A stretch of 39,290 nt of DNA from Chitinispirillaceae bacterium. Lineage in GTDB: Bacteria; Fibrobacterota; Chitinivibrionia; Chitinivibrionales; Chitinispirillaceae. The translations under genes were made by a program, and so were the position numbers. Below are positions 6,292 through 16,602 of this stretch, piece after piece. Each line of letters opens with the position of its first letter. The first letter of the stretch is position 1. Where the stretch lies: the NCBI GenBank assembly GCA_016929595.1, contig JAFGIN010000061.1, positions 1-39,290 of the forward strand. The letters run 5' to 3'. The notes beneath the pieces are model-generated. The model made no database searches. It was not told the origin of the DNA and saw only the letters and a list, made by a program, of their open reading frames with translations.

Positions 6292-9200
6292 CTATCGTTT
6301 AACCGATTTCAATTCATCCTGAATCTCTTTGTTATGCGGTTCCAGTTTTCGAGCTTTTTCCAGATAATCCTGATAGACAGCATAATTCTTCTCCTTTTTC
6401 GCTATTCGTGCCAGACCCAGATAGGTAAGGCCATGTTTTGGGTTGGCTTTTAATGCACGATCGTAAAATGTCTGAGCCCACTGAGTTTTTCCCTGTAACA
6501 TGTAAACATTCGCTCTTTCACAGAGTGCAGGAGCATGATTCTGATCGATATAGAGAATTTCTTTATATGTCTCAATTGCATCATCGTACTTTTTCTGTGA
6601 AACTTTAATTTTACCAAACATCATCAGAGCATCAAGATTCTCAGGCTCCTTATTTTTGATCTCCTGCAAAACCGTTGACGCATCATTAAACCGTTTCATT
6701 TCGATAAGGACCTTTGCATATTTAATCATCACTGCAGTGTCCTTCTTTTTGGAAATGATCGTCTTGAGCTCGCCAACAGCTTTTTCATAATTCGCAGATT
6801 CGATATAGAAATCCGCAAGAACCATCCTTAAATCATCATCAACAGACCCTTTAGTACTCTTGACAACTTTCTCCAGCAGATTAGCCCCCTCACGTTTTCG
6901 GTTAGTCATGATATAACCACGGGCAAGAAGTGTCATGATTTTCGGGTCATCTGTTTTAAGCGAATTAGCCATCTCAAGAAACACCATCGCATCATCAATC
7001 ATATTTCTTGACAATAAGACTTCTCCGATTTTTCCGGTCGCTTCAGCATTTTCCGGATCGATCTCGAGGAATTTACGATACGCCCTCAACATATCCTGAT
7101 CTCGGTTCATCTTTCCATAAAGACTTCCAAGCTCAAGCCACACTCTTGCAATCGTATCGGTAATTGCAGCACATTTTTCCAGATATGACACCGCCTTCTG
7201 CGTTTTTGATGCCTGACGGGAATAGTACACGCCAAGCTTGAGCATATTTCGATAATCTTTTGGATAGGCAACAGCATTTTTCTCATACATCTGAACAGCA
7301 AGATTGGCATTGATAGTTTCATAAACTTCCGCCCGCTTGTACGATGCATCAGGATCTTTCACTCCTGGAATTTTAACATAGTCATTGAGAACCTCAGCTG
7401 CTTTTTTCTTATCCCCATTTTTTTCATATGCCTCAGCAAGCGCTTTGAACGCAGCGCCATTTGATGCAACTGCAGCGCTCTTATTGCTCCTGAGTCCTTC
7501 AAGGATATCGATAGCCTGATTTATCTGATTAACCTCAATTGCGCACATTCCATACTTGGAAAGGAACGCCGGGCTCTTATCACTCTTAACCATGCTGAAA
7601 TAGCGAAACGCATCAGAAAATTTTCTGTTGCTATAAAAATGCTCACCAACCATCTTCGCAACAGCTTCATCAGTAGGCGCCTTGTCAACATATTTGCGAT
7701 ACGCAGTCATGGCAGCATCAGTCTTTTTCTGTTTCGTATAGAGGTCACCAAGCATTTTGTACTCTTTTACAGCAGATGGATTCATTGCAAGTGCCTGCTC
7801 ATAGGTAATCGCAGCCTGAGTATACGAACCGTTTTTCACCTGTGCATCTGCCAGAAAGCTGAGGATTTCTCCGTTTTTGGGATCAAGCTTTGCAGCGCTT
7901 TCAAACATGGTAATTGCTTTTGAATAATCTTTCATATTCATGCTTATCTTACCGGATTCAATGTAAATATCTGCATCCGCCTCACCAGCTTTTATGGCGC
8001 CTGTAAGAGCAGCTGATTTTAAAGCTGATGTTGCAGTTTTTGAATTCATCACGAGTTTCACATATCTCTTGTAAAAACCTTTAATTGAAGGTTTAGCTCT
8101 CAGAGCAGCGGAATATGCTTTCAAAGCCCCATCTGAATCGTTCCTGTCAAAGAGAAGATCTCCAAGTTCTTTCTGAGCATCAGCATCCTTAGGCACAAAG
8201 AGAGTGTACTTACGCAGATACGTTAACGCATCCTCCTTCGCTCCACTCTGTTTGGATACTTCATAGAGTTTCTTCATGACATTTGGGTCTTTTGGAACCA
8301 GGGTAGATAATTGTTTATAAATGATTGAAGCCCTGGGCAGGTCATTGGCTTTAAGTGCAGCTTCACCGTACATCTGCAGGAATGAAACTGTTTTACCGGA
8401 TTTTCCTGTAACCTTACTTAAATATTTGACTGCATCCGCATAGTTCTTCGTTTTGAACGCTTTTTCACCTACAACAGCGCTAACCGTTTCATCCATAGGA
8501 TTTTTTTCAAGATATCTTTTGTAAGCTTTCAAAGCGGGGTCAACTTTTTTCTGAGACATATACAGATCGCCAAGACTCTTAAACTCTTTATCTGCTCTTG
8601 GATCCATAGCAACAACCTGCTCATACGTCATGATCGCTTCAGAAACCGATCCCTTTTTAACCTGACAGGCTGCAAGAGAACTAAGCAGCGCAGGATTTTT
8701 AGGGTCGAGCCTCGTCGCTTTTTCAAATGATTCCGTAGCCTTAACGAGATTGCCCTTTTTACTGTATGCTTTGCCAAGCTTTTCATACATTTTTGCATCA
8801 GCTTCACCAGCTGCAGCAGCCCCTTGAAGTGCAACCATTTTTTCTTCTTCGTTGCCATAGCTCATCATCAGCGTTGCATACCTGCTGTGAAATCCTTTAA
8901 GTTTCGGGTCAGCTTTAAGCGCTGCCCGGTAGGCATTCAGAGCGCCCTTCTCATCTTTCTTTTCGTAAAGAAGATCTCCCAGAATCCGCTGCGCCTTTGC
9001 ATCAGCCGGTTTAAGACTGGTATAGGCCTTAAGATAATTAGCAACCTCATCTTTTGTTCCTACACGAGCTGCCAGATCAGAAAGTTTCTCAAAAACCTCA
9101 GCGTCTTTTGCATTAACATTTGACAGCTGTTTAAAAAGCTGGTACGCTTTAAATTCATCACGCGCCATCAATGAAGCTGTCGCATATTTTTTCAGGAAAG

Positions 9201-12200
9201 CTGGATCTGTTGAAGCATTGCCGGTAACCATTGCAAAGTACTTTATTGCTTCAGGGTAATTCTTCTGATCAAAATAGTGCGTACCTACCAGTTGTGCAAC
9301 GGCATTGTCCTGAGCTTTTTCGAGATACTTTTTGTAAACACGAACGGCATTGTCCCGTTTTTTCTGACCGGCATAAAGATCACCAAGTGCTTTAAGCTCT
9401 CTTTCGGCTTTCGGATTCATTGCCGCAGCCTGTTCATAGGTAAGAATCGCTGAAGCTGTATCCTTTTTCGCAACCTGACTTTCTGCAAGGTCTACAAGCA
9501 GTGATGCATTTTTTACATCAAGCTTTGATGCTTTCTCATACATCTGAACTGCTTTAGACGGATTTCCAAGCTTACGATAAATCATCCCACAACGACTATA
9601 CATATCAACCGTCGCCTCACCGGCAGCGATAGCCCCGTTTACAGCATTAATTATTTCAGTGTCTTTTCCTTCTTTGACCACCAGTTCAACATACTTCTTG
9701 TAAAATCCTTTCATTGATGGTGATGCTTTTATTGCTCCCCGATATGCCGCCAGAGCACCAGTATGATCGCCTTTGTCATACAGCATATCAGCAAGGTCTT
9801 TCTGAGCCTCAGCATCATTGGGACGAAGTTTCGTATATGCCCTGAGGAAATTCGACATCTCATCCTTGTTACCGACTTTCCCGGCAAGCTGATAGAGCAT
9901 CTTAAATACATCTGCATCACCCGGTGTAACCGATGCAAGCTTTTTGTAAATCTTATATGCCTTCATCTCGTCACCGGCCATCTTGCTTGCTTCACCGTAT
10001 GCTTTGAGATGGGCGGCGCTGTCAGCTGCCGGTCCCGTCACCATTCCAAGATATTTAACCGCTTCCTTATAATCTTTCCTGTTCAATTCAAATATGCCTA
10101 TTTGAGTAGCAAGTTTACTATCAGCATTCTTCTCCAGATATTTTTTGTAATTCTTTACAGCAACATCCTGCTTCTTCTGTTTCGAATAAAGATCTCCGAG
10201 CATCTTGTATTCCTTACTTGCAGCAGGATTCATCGCGATTGCCTGTTCATAAGTCATGAGAGCTGCGCTGGTATTACCGCTTTTTGCCTGACAGTCAGCA
10301 AGTGCAGTGATCAGTTCGACACTCTTTGGATCAAGCTGACTGGCCTTCTCGTACATCTGAACTGCTTTTGTGTAATTTTTGTTTTTATCATAAATACCAC
10401 CAAGCATCTTATACATTGAAACATCAGCTTCACCGGCAGCAATCGCTCCATTGAGAGCACTCTCAAGAACACTACCTTGTGCTCCGGAAGAGAGCAGAAG
10501 TTCCACATAATTTTTATAAAACCCCTTCGCTGCGGGATCAGTCTTCAGAACTGCGTTGTATGCAGCAAGTGCACCTGAAGCATTCTTCTTTTCGTAAAAC
10601 ATGTCACCCAGTGTCCGCTGCGCTGCAGCATCTGAAGGTTTAAGCGCTGTATATTTTGTCAAATACGCCAGCACATCCTCTTTTGTCCCGACTCTTCCCG
10701 CCAGTTCATACAGTTTTTTGAATACATCAGCATCCTTCGGCGTAAGTGTCGCCAACTTTTTATAGAGCTGGTACGATTTTGAATCATCCTTTGCTGCAAA
10801 GGATGCATCAGCATACAGCTTTACATAAGAAGCCTTGCCCGCAGCAGGCCCATCAACCATCCCCAGATACTTGACTGCATCGGCATACTTTTTCTGATCA
10901 TAATAATAAGACCCTACTTCAACAGCAAGCCGGCTGTCTTTCTTTTTCTCAAGATATTTTGTATAATTTTTTACAGAAGCATCCTGCTTTTTCTGCTTTT
11001 TATAGAGATTACCCAACTCCCTGTATTCATCCACTGACGCGGGGTTCATGGCAACAGCCTGTTCATATGTCAGGATAGCACCACTGACATTGTTGCTTTT
11101 AACCTGTGCATCAGCAAGATTCTTAAGTAAACTCAGATCCTTTGGATCAAGCTGTGAGGCCTTTTCATATGTCTGAACTGCCTTTGCATATTGTTTACTT
11201 TTTTCATAAAAAGCACCCAGTTTTCGATACATGGCCACATCAGCTTCACCGGCAGCTACCGCTGCTGTGAGTACTTCAATAACCTCTTCCTCAATAGTCT
11301 TCTGACCTTTTACGTACTTTTTTGGAGGTTCCTGTGCCATGACCAGTTCAGCATATTTTTTATAAAAACCCTTCGCTGAAGGATTAATTTTTAGAACAGA
11401 TCGGAAAGCTCCAAGCGCTCCTCTGGAATCTTTCTTCTCATACAACATGTCTCCCAAGGTTCGCTGAGCATCTTCATCGCTGGGCCTGAGCTTTGTATAC
11501 TTTCTCAGATACTCCAGAACATCATCCTTTGAACCATTTTTTGTCGCTATCTGATAAAGCGATTTAAAAATATCAGCGTCACCAGGTGTTTTAAGTGCCA
11601 GTTTCCTGTATATGGAATAGGTTTTTGCTTCATCCTTAGCCTGTAAAGCAGCATTCCCGTACTTCTTTAAAAAATCAGCACTCTCCGCCTCTGCACCACT
11701 AACCATGTCGTAATATTTTACAGCTTCACCATATGCTTTAGTTTCGAGCTGGTAATCTCCTACCGTTCTGGCAATTTTACTGTCGGTATTCTTTTCCAGG
11801 TATTTTTTATAATTTTTTACAGCTGATTCTGTCTTTTTCTGCTGCATGTACAAATCACCGAGCAATTTGTATTCTCTGTCGGCAGAGGTATTCATCGCAA
11901 GATACTGCTCGTATGTAAGTATCGCCCCTGAAACATTGCCGCTCTTTGCCTGAGCCTCAGCCAACCCTGAAAGCAGATCGACATTTTTTGGATCGAGCTG
12001 TGATGCTTTCTCAAACATAGTAACAGCCTTTGCACTGTTACCCTTTCTTCTGTAAATATCACCAAGCTTCGAATACATTGCAATATCAGCCTCACCAGCA
12101 TCGATAGCCCCATTCAATACCACAATAAGCTCTTCATCTTTTGCCGTAGACAAAATCATTTTTACAAATGGCTTATAAAACCCTTTGATTTTGGGATCCG

Positions 12201-15200
12201 CTTTGAGAGCTGCACGGTATGCTGCCACAGCACCATCAGTATCCTTCTGGTCATACAGTTTATCACCAAGGATTTTCTGATATGCAGCATCTCCAGGTTT
12301 TAACGATGTATACTTTTTCAATGAAACCAAAGCAACACTATCCGCTCCGGTTCTTTTACTTAGTTCGTAGAGAGTCTTATATATTTCGGCATTCTGCGGT
12401 TGAACATCTGCGAGTTTTTTGTAAATTTTTATTGCAGTCTGGTCTTCCTTTGCCTCATAACAGGCGTTAGCGTAAAGAAGCAAAAAACGTGCAGATCCGG
12501 ATTCCTTCCCTTTTACTTTCCCGAAATACTTTACTGCATCAGTATAGTTTTTTGTATCAAGTGAATATTTTCCAACGACCTCAGCTATCGAGTCATCAGT
12601 ACTTTTTTCCAGATACTTCTTATATGATTTTATGGCGCTTTCAGTTTTTTTCTGTTTCATATAGAGATCACCCAGGGCTTTATATTCAGCATTCGCTGCA
12701 GGATTCATTGCAACTGCCTGCTCATAGGTGATAAGTGCCATTTCATTTGATCCGCTTCCAGACTGAGCCTGAGCAAGTGAAGTAAGTAATTTGTAGTTTT
12801 TCGGATCGAGCTGAGTTGCTTTCTCCAGCGTCTGAATCGCTTTTACATAGTCTTTACTTCTAAGATAAGACGTCCCCATTTCAGCATACATCGAAGCATC
12901 AGCTTCACCGGCAGCAATTGCTCCGGAAAGCGCTTTAACCTTTTCATCAGGGGTACCCTGAGCCGTAACAAGTTCTACATACTTTTTGTAAAAACCTTTG
13001 GCATCAGGTTTTGCTTTCAATACAGCTCTGTACGCTGCAAGCGCTCCGGCACTGTTTTTAAGGTCATAATTTATATCACCCTGCAACTTAAGCATTTCGA
13101 CATCATCAGATTTGAGCGCCGTATACCCGGCAAGATATTCTGCTGCAGCCTTCATATCCTTTTTGCCCTGAGCAATTTCAAAAAGTGTTTTGAAGGGTTC
13201 AGGGGATTTAGGCGATATAACTATAAGCTGTTTATAAATTTCTTCGGCTTTCTGCACATCACCAGTTTTGAACGCAGATTCAGCAAACATAAGCAGGTAA
13301 TCACTCTTTTTAGCAGCTTTACCAGACACCATTCCAAGATATTTTACTGCTTCCTTATACTCTTTCCTGTCATATTCGTAACTGCCAATTGCTAATGCAA
13401 TCTGATCATCTTTATTCTTTTCGATATATTTGCGATAAGCATTCATCCCCTGCTCTTTTTTCCCCTGCTTCAAATAGAGAGCACCAAGAGATTTATACTC
13501 TTTTACCGCAGCCGCATTCATCGCTACAGCCTGCTCAAACGAAAGGATCGCATCAGCATTTCTGCCGGCTTTCTGTTGACAGTAAGCAAGAGAGGAAAGA
13601 AGCTGAAAGCTCTGTGGTTTCTTCTGCAAAGCTTTCTGATACATTTCGATTGCTTTAGGATACTGTGATTTTTTCTGATATATCTCAGCGAGTGTGGTAA
13701 AGATCTCCTCATCCGCTTCTCCGGCGGTAACAGCAGCAGTCAAAACTTCAATGACTTCTTCCTCAGGTGTTTTCTGTCCTTTGGGAAGGGGCTTTTTCGG
13801 CGGTTTCTGCGCCATCACCAGACTTGCATATCTCTTGTAAAAACCTTTTATAGCAGGATCTGCTGCGATAGCCTTACGATATGACTGAAGTGCTTTAGCA
13901 CTGTCTCCCTTTTCAAAGTTAAAATCCCCGAAAGCTGCCTGAGCTTTAGCATCTTTGGGTCTTAAACTCACAAATTTCTTCAGATAGCTGGCAGCCTGCT
14001 CCTTTTTACCGAGTTTTGTTGCTACATTGTATAGATCGTAAATATAATCAGCATTTTTGGGTCTCAGAGACGAAAGGTCCTGAATAATTCCAAAAGCCTC
14101 TTCATCATTACCCTTTTCACGCAGATACTTTACATGCCGTTCTCTTGAAACAACATCCTTTCTATCTGCAGCAATAATCTGTTTGTCTACAGATGCAAGT
14201 TTTTCTTTATCATTTGTTTTCTCGTAACATAATGCTAACCGCTGAAGATACTTTGTGTTTTTGGGATCCCTTTGAACCAGACGTTCAAGGATCTTTGCAG
14301 CTGCCGTATAATTGTTTTCCTGCATGTTTACCTGAGCGAGTACAAGCTGTGGCTTAAGGAGAGAGCTATCATGATGCAATGCGGTTTCAGCGGCATCACG
14401 TGCCAGATCGTACCGTTTTAGTTCCATCGCGGCATTCATCATTCCTTCCGCTGCCGCTGCATTTTTTTCCAGATTGAATCCTTTCTGGAAATACTTAAGT
14501 GCATCCTGCCACTTTTTAGTTTTAAGGCTGTATTCACCAAGAGACATATAGACTTTGGGATTATCCGGTTGTATTGTCAAAAGGCGTTCATAAAGCTTCT
14601 GGGCTTTATCCTTTTCCCCATTTTTCTGATAATAATCAGCCAGACGGGCATGTGCTTCAACATTCTCGGAGTCCTTTGCAATAACCTGCTCCAGAAGAGG
14701 GATCGCTTTTACAATCTCCCCCATCCCTTCATATGCCTCAGCAGCCAGAAATGTTGCATCTGAAACAATTTTTCCAGCAGGATCAGCTTTGAGAATCGCC
14801 ATAAAAATAGCAAGCGCTTCCTGAAAACTCTTTTTCTCGATTTTGTAACGGCCGATCTTTTCTTTTCCCTGTAAAGCTACTTTCGATCCGTTTTTTCCGA
14901 TTACTTTGTCCGCAGCCTCATATGCAGCAATTACCTTCGGGTGATCCTCACCGCTTTTCTCAAGACTGAATGCGTAATTATAAAGATCGGCACCTTTCAT
15001 TTTCCCCTGCTCAACCATTGCATATACCCCGGCGGCATCCTTAAACTGTTCTTTTCCGTAAAGTAAACGCGCAAGTTGGAGCATTATATCTGGATTTTTA
15101 TACTGTTTGTCCTTTGATGCTTCCCTGAAAAAGTAGATCGCAGAATCGGCATTCTGTCGGCTCTGATAAATAGAACCTATTTTGACCGCAGTTTCACCTG

Positions 15201-15768
15201 ATGGCTGTGCTCCCTGAGTAAGTAACAGTAGAGGAAGAGCTTTTGCATAATTCTTCTCTTCAAAGTAAATATTTCCCAGCTCTCTGTTTGCAACAGCATT
15301 CTTTTTGTCGGTTTCAACCAGTTTTTCAAGAGGACCTTTTGCTTCCTTTGTTCTTTTAAGAGCAATCAATGCCCGTGCATATTCCCAGCTCGCTTCACCA
15401 GTCGTTTTTATGGCTGTAGCTTTCTGAGCCATTTCAACCGCCTGCTCAGGCTGATTCATTGAATTGTATACCCGTGCAGCTCCCAGATGCGCTTCATAAT
15501 TTTTGTCATCATTTCTGATAGCCACCATATAACATGCAAGGGCCTTCTCAACCAGCTCGGTCCCTTCATTAGCAACCCCCAACTTTGCCCAGATCGCAGC
15601 ATCACGGCTTCCAATCGGGATCTTCTCGTCAGCATACTTGATCGCATCAGCATACTTTCGACCATTGAACAACTTATCGAATGTTTCATCAGCGGTGATA
15701 AATGAAGAGTGTAAGAGTAGAATTGTACCTGCCCATGAAAGTATACACTTTCCAGAAAAGATACCCAT
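6292..15768 (-). CDS. Giant periplasmic TPR protein, 3,158 residues, eight long modules
   Basis: A signal peptide (MGIFSGKCILSWAGTILLLH, cleavage near ITADE) is followed by TPR helices over the full length. From about residue 600 to 2830 a long module recurs. Its marker GFYK(or GFHS) occurs at residues 642, 925, 1196, 1467, 1749, 2021, 2292 and 2564, so the spacings are 283, 271, 271, 282, 272, 271 and 272. The usual period equals eight 34-residue TPRs. The two longer modules have an extra PPKK...KGQKT stretch of about 11 residues. Each module shows the same order: GAIAAGEAD..MY, EKA(S/T)QLDPKN, ILTYEQAVAMNP, LYxKQKK, KNYKKYLEKN, then a second TPR set. The flanks are ordinary divergent TPRs. 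TPR solenoids act as protein scaffolds, and this one is probably periplasmic or envelope-bound. GGAGG at 15775-15779 sits just upstream of the ATG. No enzymatic domain or anchor is seen. Confidence 0.92.
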   Translation of the reverse strand: MGIFSGKCILSWAGTILLLHSSFITADETFDKLFNGRKYADAIKYADEKIPIGSRDAAIWAKLGVANEGTELVEKALACYMVAIRNDDKNYEAHLGAARVYNSMNQPEQAVEMAQKATAIKTTGEASWEYARALIALKRTKEAKGPLEKLVETDKKNAVANRELGNIYFEEKNYAKALPLLLLTQGAQPSGETAVKIGSIYQSRQNADSAIYFFREASKDKQYKNPDIMLQLARLLYGKEQFKDAAGVYAMVEQGKMKGADLYNYAFSLEKSGEDHPKVIAAYEAADKVIGKNGSKVALQGKEKIGRYKIEKKSFQEALAIFMAILKADPAGKIVSDATFLAAEAYEGMGEIVKAIPLLEQVIAKDSENVEAHARLADYYQKNGEKDKAQKLYERLLTIQPDNPKVYMSLGEYSLKTKKWQDALKYFQKGFNLEKNAAAAEGMMNAAMELKRYDLARDAAETALHHDSSLLKPQLVLAQVNMQENNYTAAAKILERLVQRDPKNTKYLQRLALCYEKTNDKEKLASVDKQIIAADRKDVVSRERHVKYLREKGNDEEAFGIIQDLSSLRPKNADYIYDLYNVATKLGKKEQAASYLKKFVSLRPKDAKAQAAFGDFNFEKGDSAKALQSYRKAIAADPAIKGFYKRYASLVMAQKPPKKPLPKGQKTPEEEVIEVLTAAVTAGEADEEIFTTLAEIYQKKSQYPKAIEMYQKALQKKPQSFQLLSSLAYCQQKAGRNADAILSFEQAVAMNAAAVKEYKSLGALYLKQGKKEQGMNAYRKYIEKNKDDQIALAIGSYEYDRKEYKEAVKYLGMVSGKAAKKSDYLLMFAESAFKTGDVQKAEEIYKQLIVISPKSPEPFKTLFEIAQGKKDMKAAAEYLAGYTALKSDDVEMLKLQGDINYDLKNSAGALAAYRAVLKAKPDAKGFYKKYVELVTAQGTPDEKVKALSGAIAAGEADASMYAEMGTSYLRSKDYVKAIQTLEKATQLDPKNYKLLTSLAQAQSGSGSNEMALITYEQAVAMNPAANAEYKALGDLYMKQKKTESAIKSYKKYLEKSTDDSIAEVVGKYSLDTKNYTDAVKYFGKVKGKESGSARFLLLYANACYEAKEDQTAIKIYKKLADVQPQNAEIYKTLYELSKRTGADSVALVSLKKYTSLKPGDAAYQKILGDKLYDQKDTDGAVAAYRAALKADPKIKGFYKPFVKMILSTAKDEELIVVLNGAIDAGEADIAMYSKLGDIYRRKGNSAKAVTMFEKASQLDPKNVDLLSGLAEAQAKSGNVSGAILTYEQYLAMNTSADREYKLLGDLYMQQKKTESAVKNYKKYLEKNTDSKIARTVGDYQLETKAYGEAVKYYDMVSGAEAESADFLKKYGNAALQAKDEAKTYSIYRKLALKTPGDADIFKSLYQIATKNGSKDDVLEYLRKYTKLRPSDEDAQRTLGDMLYEKKDSRGALGAFRSVLKINPSAKGFYKKYAELVMAQEPPKKYVKGQKTIEEEVIEVLTAAVAAGEADVAMYRKLGAFYEKSKQYAKAVQTYEKASQLDPKDLSLLKNLADAQVKSNNVSGAILTYEQAVAMNPASVDEYRELGNLYKKQKKQDASVKNYTKYLEKKKDSRLAVEVGSYYYDQKKYADAVKYLGMVDGPAAGKASYVKLYADASFAAKDDSKSYQLYKKLATLTPKDADVFKKLYELAGRVGTKEDVLAYLTKYTALKPSDAAAQRTLGDMFYEKKNASGALAAYNAVLKTDPAAKGFYKNYVELLLSSGAQGSVLESALNGAIAAGEADVSMYKMLGGIYDKNKNYTKAVQMYEKASQLDPKSVELITALADCQAKSGNTSAALMTYEQAIAMNPAASKEYKMLGDLYSKQKKQDVAVKNYKKYLEKNADSKLATQIGIFELNRKDYKEAVKYLGMVTGPAADSAAHLKAYGEASKMAGDEMKAYKIYKKLASVTPGDADVFKMLYQLAGKVGNKDEMSNFLRAYTKLRPNDAEAQKDLADMLYDKGDHTGALAAYRGAIKASPSMKGFYKKYVELVVKEGKDTEIINAVNGAIAAGEATVDMYSRCGMIYRKLGNPSKAVQMYEKASKLDVKNASLLVDLAESQVAKKDTASAILTYEQAAAMNPKAERELKALGDLYAGQKKRDNAVRVYKKYLEKAQDNAVAQLVGTHYFDQKNYPEAIKYFAMVTGNASTDPAFLKKYATASLMARDEFKAYQLFKQLSNVNAKDAEVFEKLSDLAARVGTKDEVANYLKAYTSLKPADAKAQRILGDLLYEKKDEKGALNAYRAALKADPKLKGFHSRYATLMMSYGNEEEKMVALQGAAAAGEADAKMYEKLGKAYSKKGNLVKATESFEKATRLDPKNPALLSSLAACQVKKGSVSEAIMTYEQVVAMDPRADKEFKSLGDLYMSQKKVDPALKAYKRYLEKNPMDETVSAVVGEKAFKTKNYADAVKYLSKVTGKSGKTVSFLQMYGEAALKANDLPRASIIYKQLSTLVPKDPNVMKKLYEVSKQSGAKEDALTYLRKYTLFVPKDADAQKELGDLLFDRNDSDGALKAYSAALRAKPSIKGFYKRYVKLVMNSKTATSALKSAALTGAIKAGEADADIYIESGKISMNMKDYSKAITMFESAAKLDPKNGEILSFLADAQVKNGSYTQAAITYEQALAMNPSAVKEYKMLGDLYTKQKKTDAAMTAYRKYVDKAPTDEAVAKMVGEHFYSNRKFSDAFRYFSMVKSDKSPAFLSKYGMCAIEVNQINQAIDILEGLRSNKSAAVASNGAAFKALAEAYEKNGDKKKAAEVLNDYVKIPGVKDPDASYKRAEVYETINANLAVQMYEKNAVAYPKDYRNMLKLGVYYSRQASKTQKAVSYLEKCAAITDTIARVWLELGSLYGKMNRDQDMLRAYRKFLEIDPENAEATGKIGEVLLSRNMIDDAMVFLEMANSLKTDDPKIMTLLARGYIMTNRKREGANLLEKVVKSTKGSVDDDLRMVLADFYIESANYEKAVGELKTIISKKKDTAVMIKYAKVLIEMKRFNDASTVLQEIKNKEPENLDALMMFGKIKVSQKKYDDAIETYKEILYIDQNHAPALCERANVYMLQGKTQWAQTFYDRALKANPKHGLTYLGLARIAKKEKNYAVYQDYLEKARKLEPHNKEIQDELKSVKR

Positions 15769-16162
15769 ACAGAAGCCTCCGCAGTTCTTTTATTTTGTTT
15801 GCACTTTTTTAAACGATTTAGGAAAAATTTTAGTCCCTGTCGCAGATGTAAAAGTCCATATAATACTAGTTTTGAAATATACTAGGTATCACCGCTATTG
15901 AAAACCCTTTTAAGCGTTTTATTTCATATGATCGGCATTTCATCATTTTCTCTAAAATGCCCAGGCACATAAACTTCCGCTCATCAGAACAAAACAAAAT
16001 CAGGTAATACTCAGGTATATATTTTGTTACTTAATTATTACTATAAGAATCCAATCCTGACAACCTTCAAGTCTTTTTTCCGCAGAAATCACTGATAACC
16101 GCTCCTGATGACGGCTCATATTTCTGCGACTCTCGAATATTTAGCTTCAAGAGGAGTTTTCC
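15769..16162. other. Divergent intergenic region, 394 bp
   Basis: It separates the minus-strand TPR gene from the plus-strand DUF1540 gene and should hold both promoters, but I see no clear -35/-10 pair. Only the two ribosome sites are convincing: GGAGG at 15775-15779 on the minus strand and AGAGGAG at 16149-16155 on the plus strand. Confidence 0.5.
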
Positions 16163-16456
16163 ATGCAAAAATCATTCTCACCTATAGTAGAGTGTGATGC
16201 CATTGATTGTGCTTACAATAAAAACCGGCAATGTCACACACATGCAATTACCGTCGGCGATGAAGAACCGTGCTGTGATACTTTTTACTGTGCCCGGCAT
16301 AAAGGTGGTATTCAAGATGTGATAGGAGGCGTTGGCGCCTGCAAAGTCGAAGATTGTGTCTACAACAAATCGCTGGAGTGTACCGCTAAGAGTATTCATA
16401 TTGTAATGAATATGGGTCACCCGGATTGCGGCACCTACAAAAAAGTGCAGTCCTGA
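16163..16456 (+). CDS. DUF1540-family protein with two Cys-rich repeats
   Basis: 97 residues built from two copies of the same motif. Repeat one is VECDAIDCAYNKNRQCHTHA, then I-T-V, then CCDTFYC (about 9-43). Repeat two is CKVEDCVYNKSLECTAKSIH, then I-V-M, then HPDCGTY (about 60-93). This C-x4-C-x-Y-N-x4-C arrangement is the DUF1540 signature, and the paired cysteines suggest metal binding. DUF1540 proteins often have one or two such units, and no activity is established. AGAGGAG lies seven bases before the ATG. A strong hairpin follows, so the gene is probably monocistronic. Confidence 0.85.
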   Translation: MQKSFSPIVECDAIDCAYNKNRQCHTHAITVGDEEPCCDTFYCARHKGGIQDVIGGVGACKVEDCVYNKSLECTAKSIHIVMNMGHPDCGTYKKVQS

Positions 16457-16477
16457 GTTTCAGTATAAGGCAGAGTT

Positions 16478-16512
16478 CCACACCGGCGGTGTTTTCCGGT
16501 GTGGCGTTTCTT
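16478..16512 (+). terminator. Terminator after the DUF1540 gene
   Basis: A perfect 9-bp stem CCACACCGG (16478-16486) / CCGGTGTGG (16496-16504) with a nine-base loop is followed by the T-rich CGTTTCTTAT. Confidence 0.75.
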
Positions 16513-16602
16513 ATATTCACCACTTAACAATGTCTGTGACTAAAAACAGTGCACTCAGCTGCCTTATTTTTTCCGATGCTACCTGTAGCAACAAAGCTTT
16601 TT

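Noticed and set aside
9763-10419. 218-codon plus-strand frame opposite the TPR gene
   Set aside because: It is a mirror of the Lys/Ala-rich TPR codons. It is Phe/Ile/Leu/Cys-rich without domains, and similar shadows recur at the same place in other modules.
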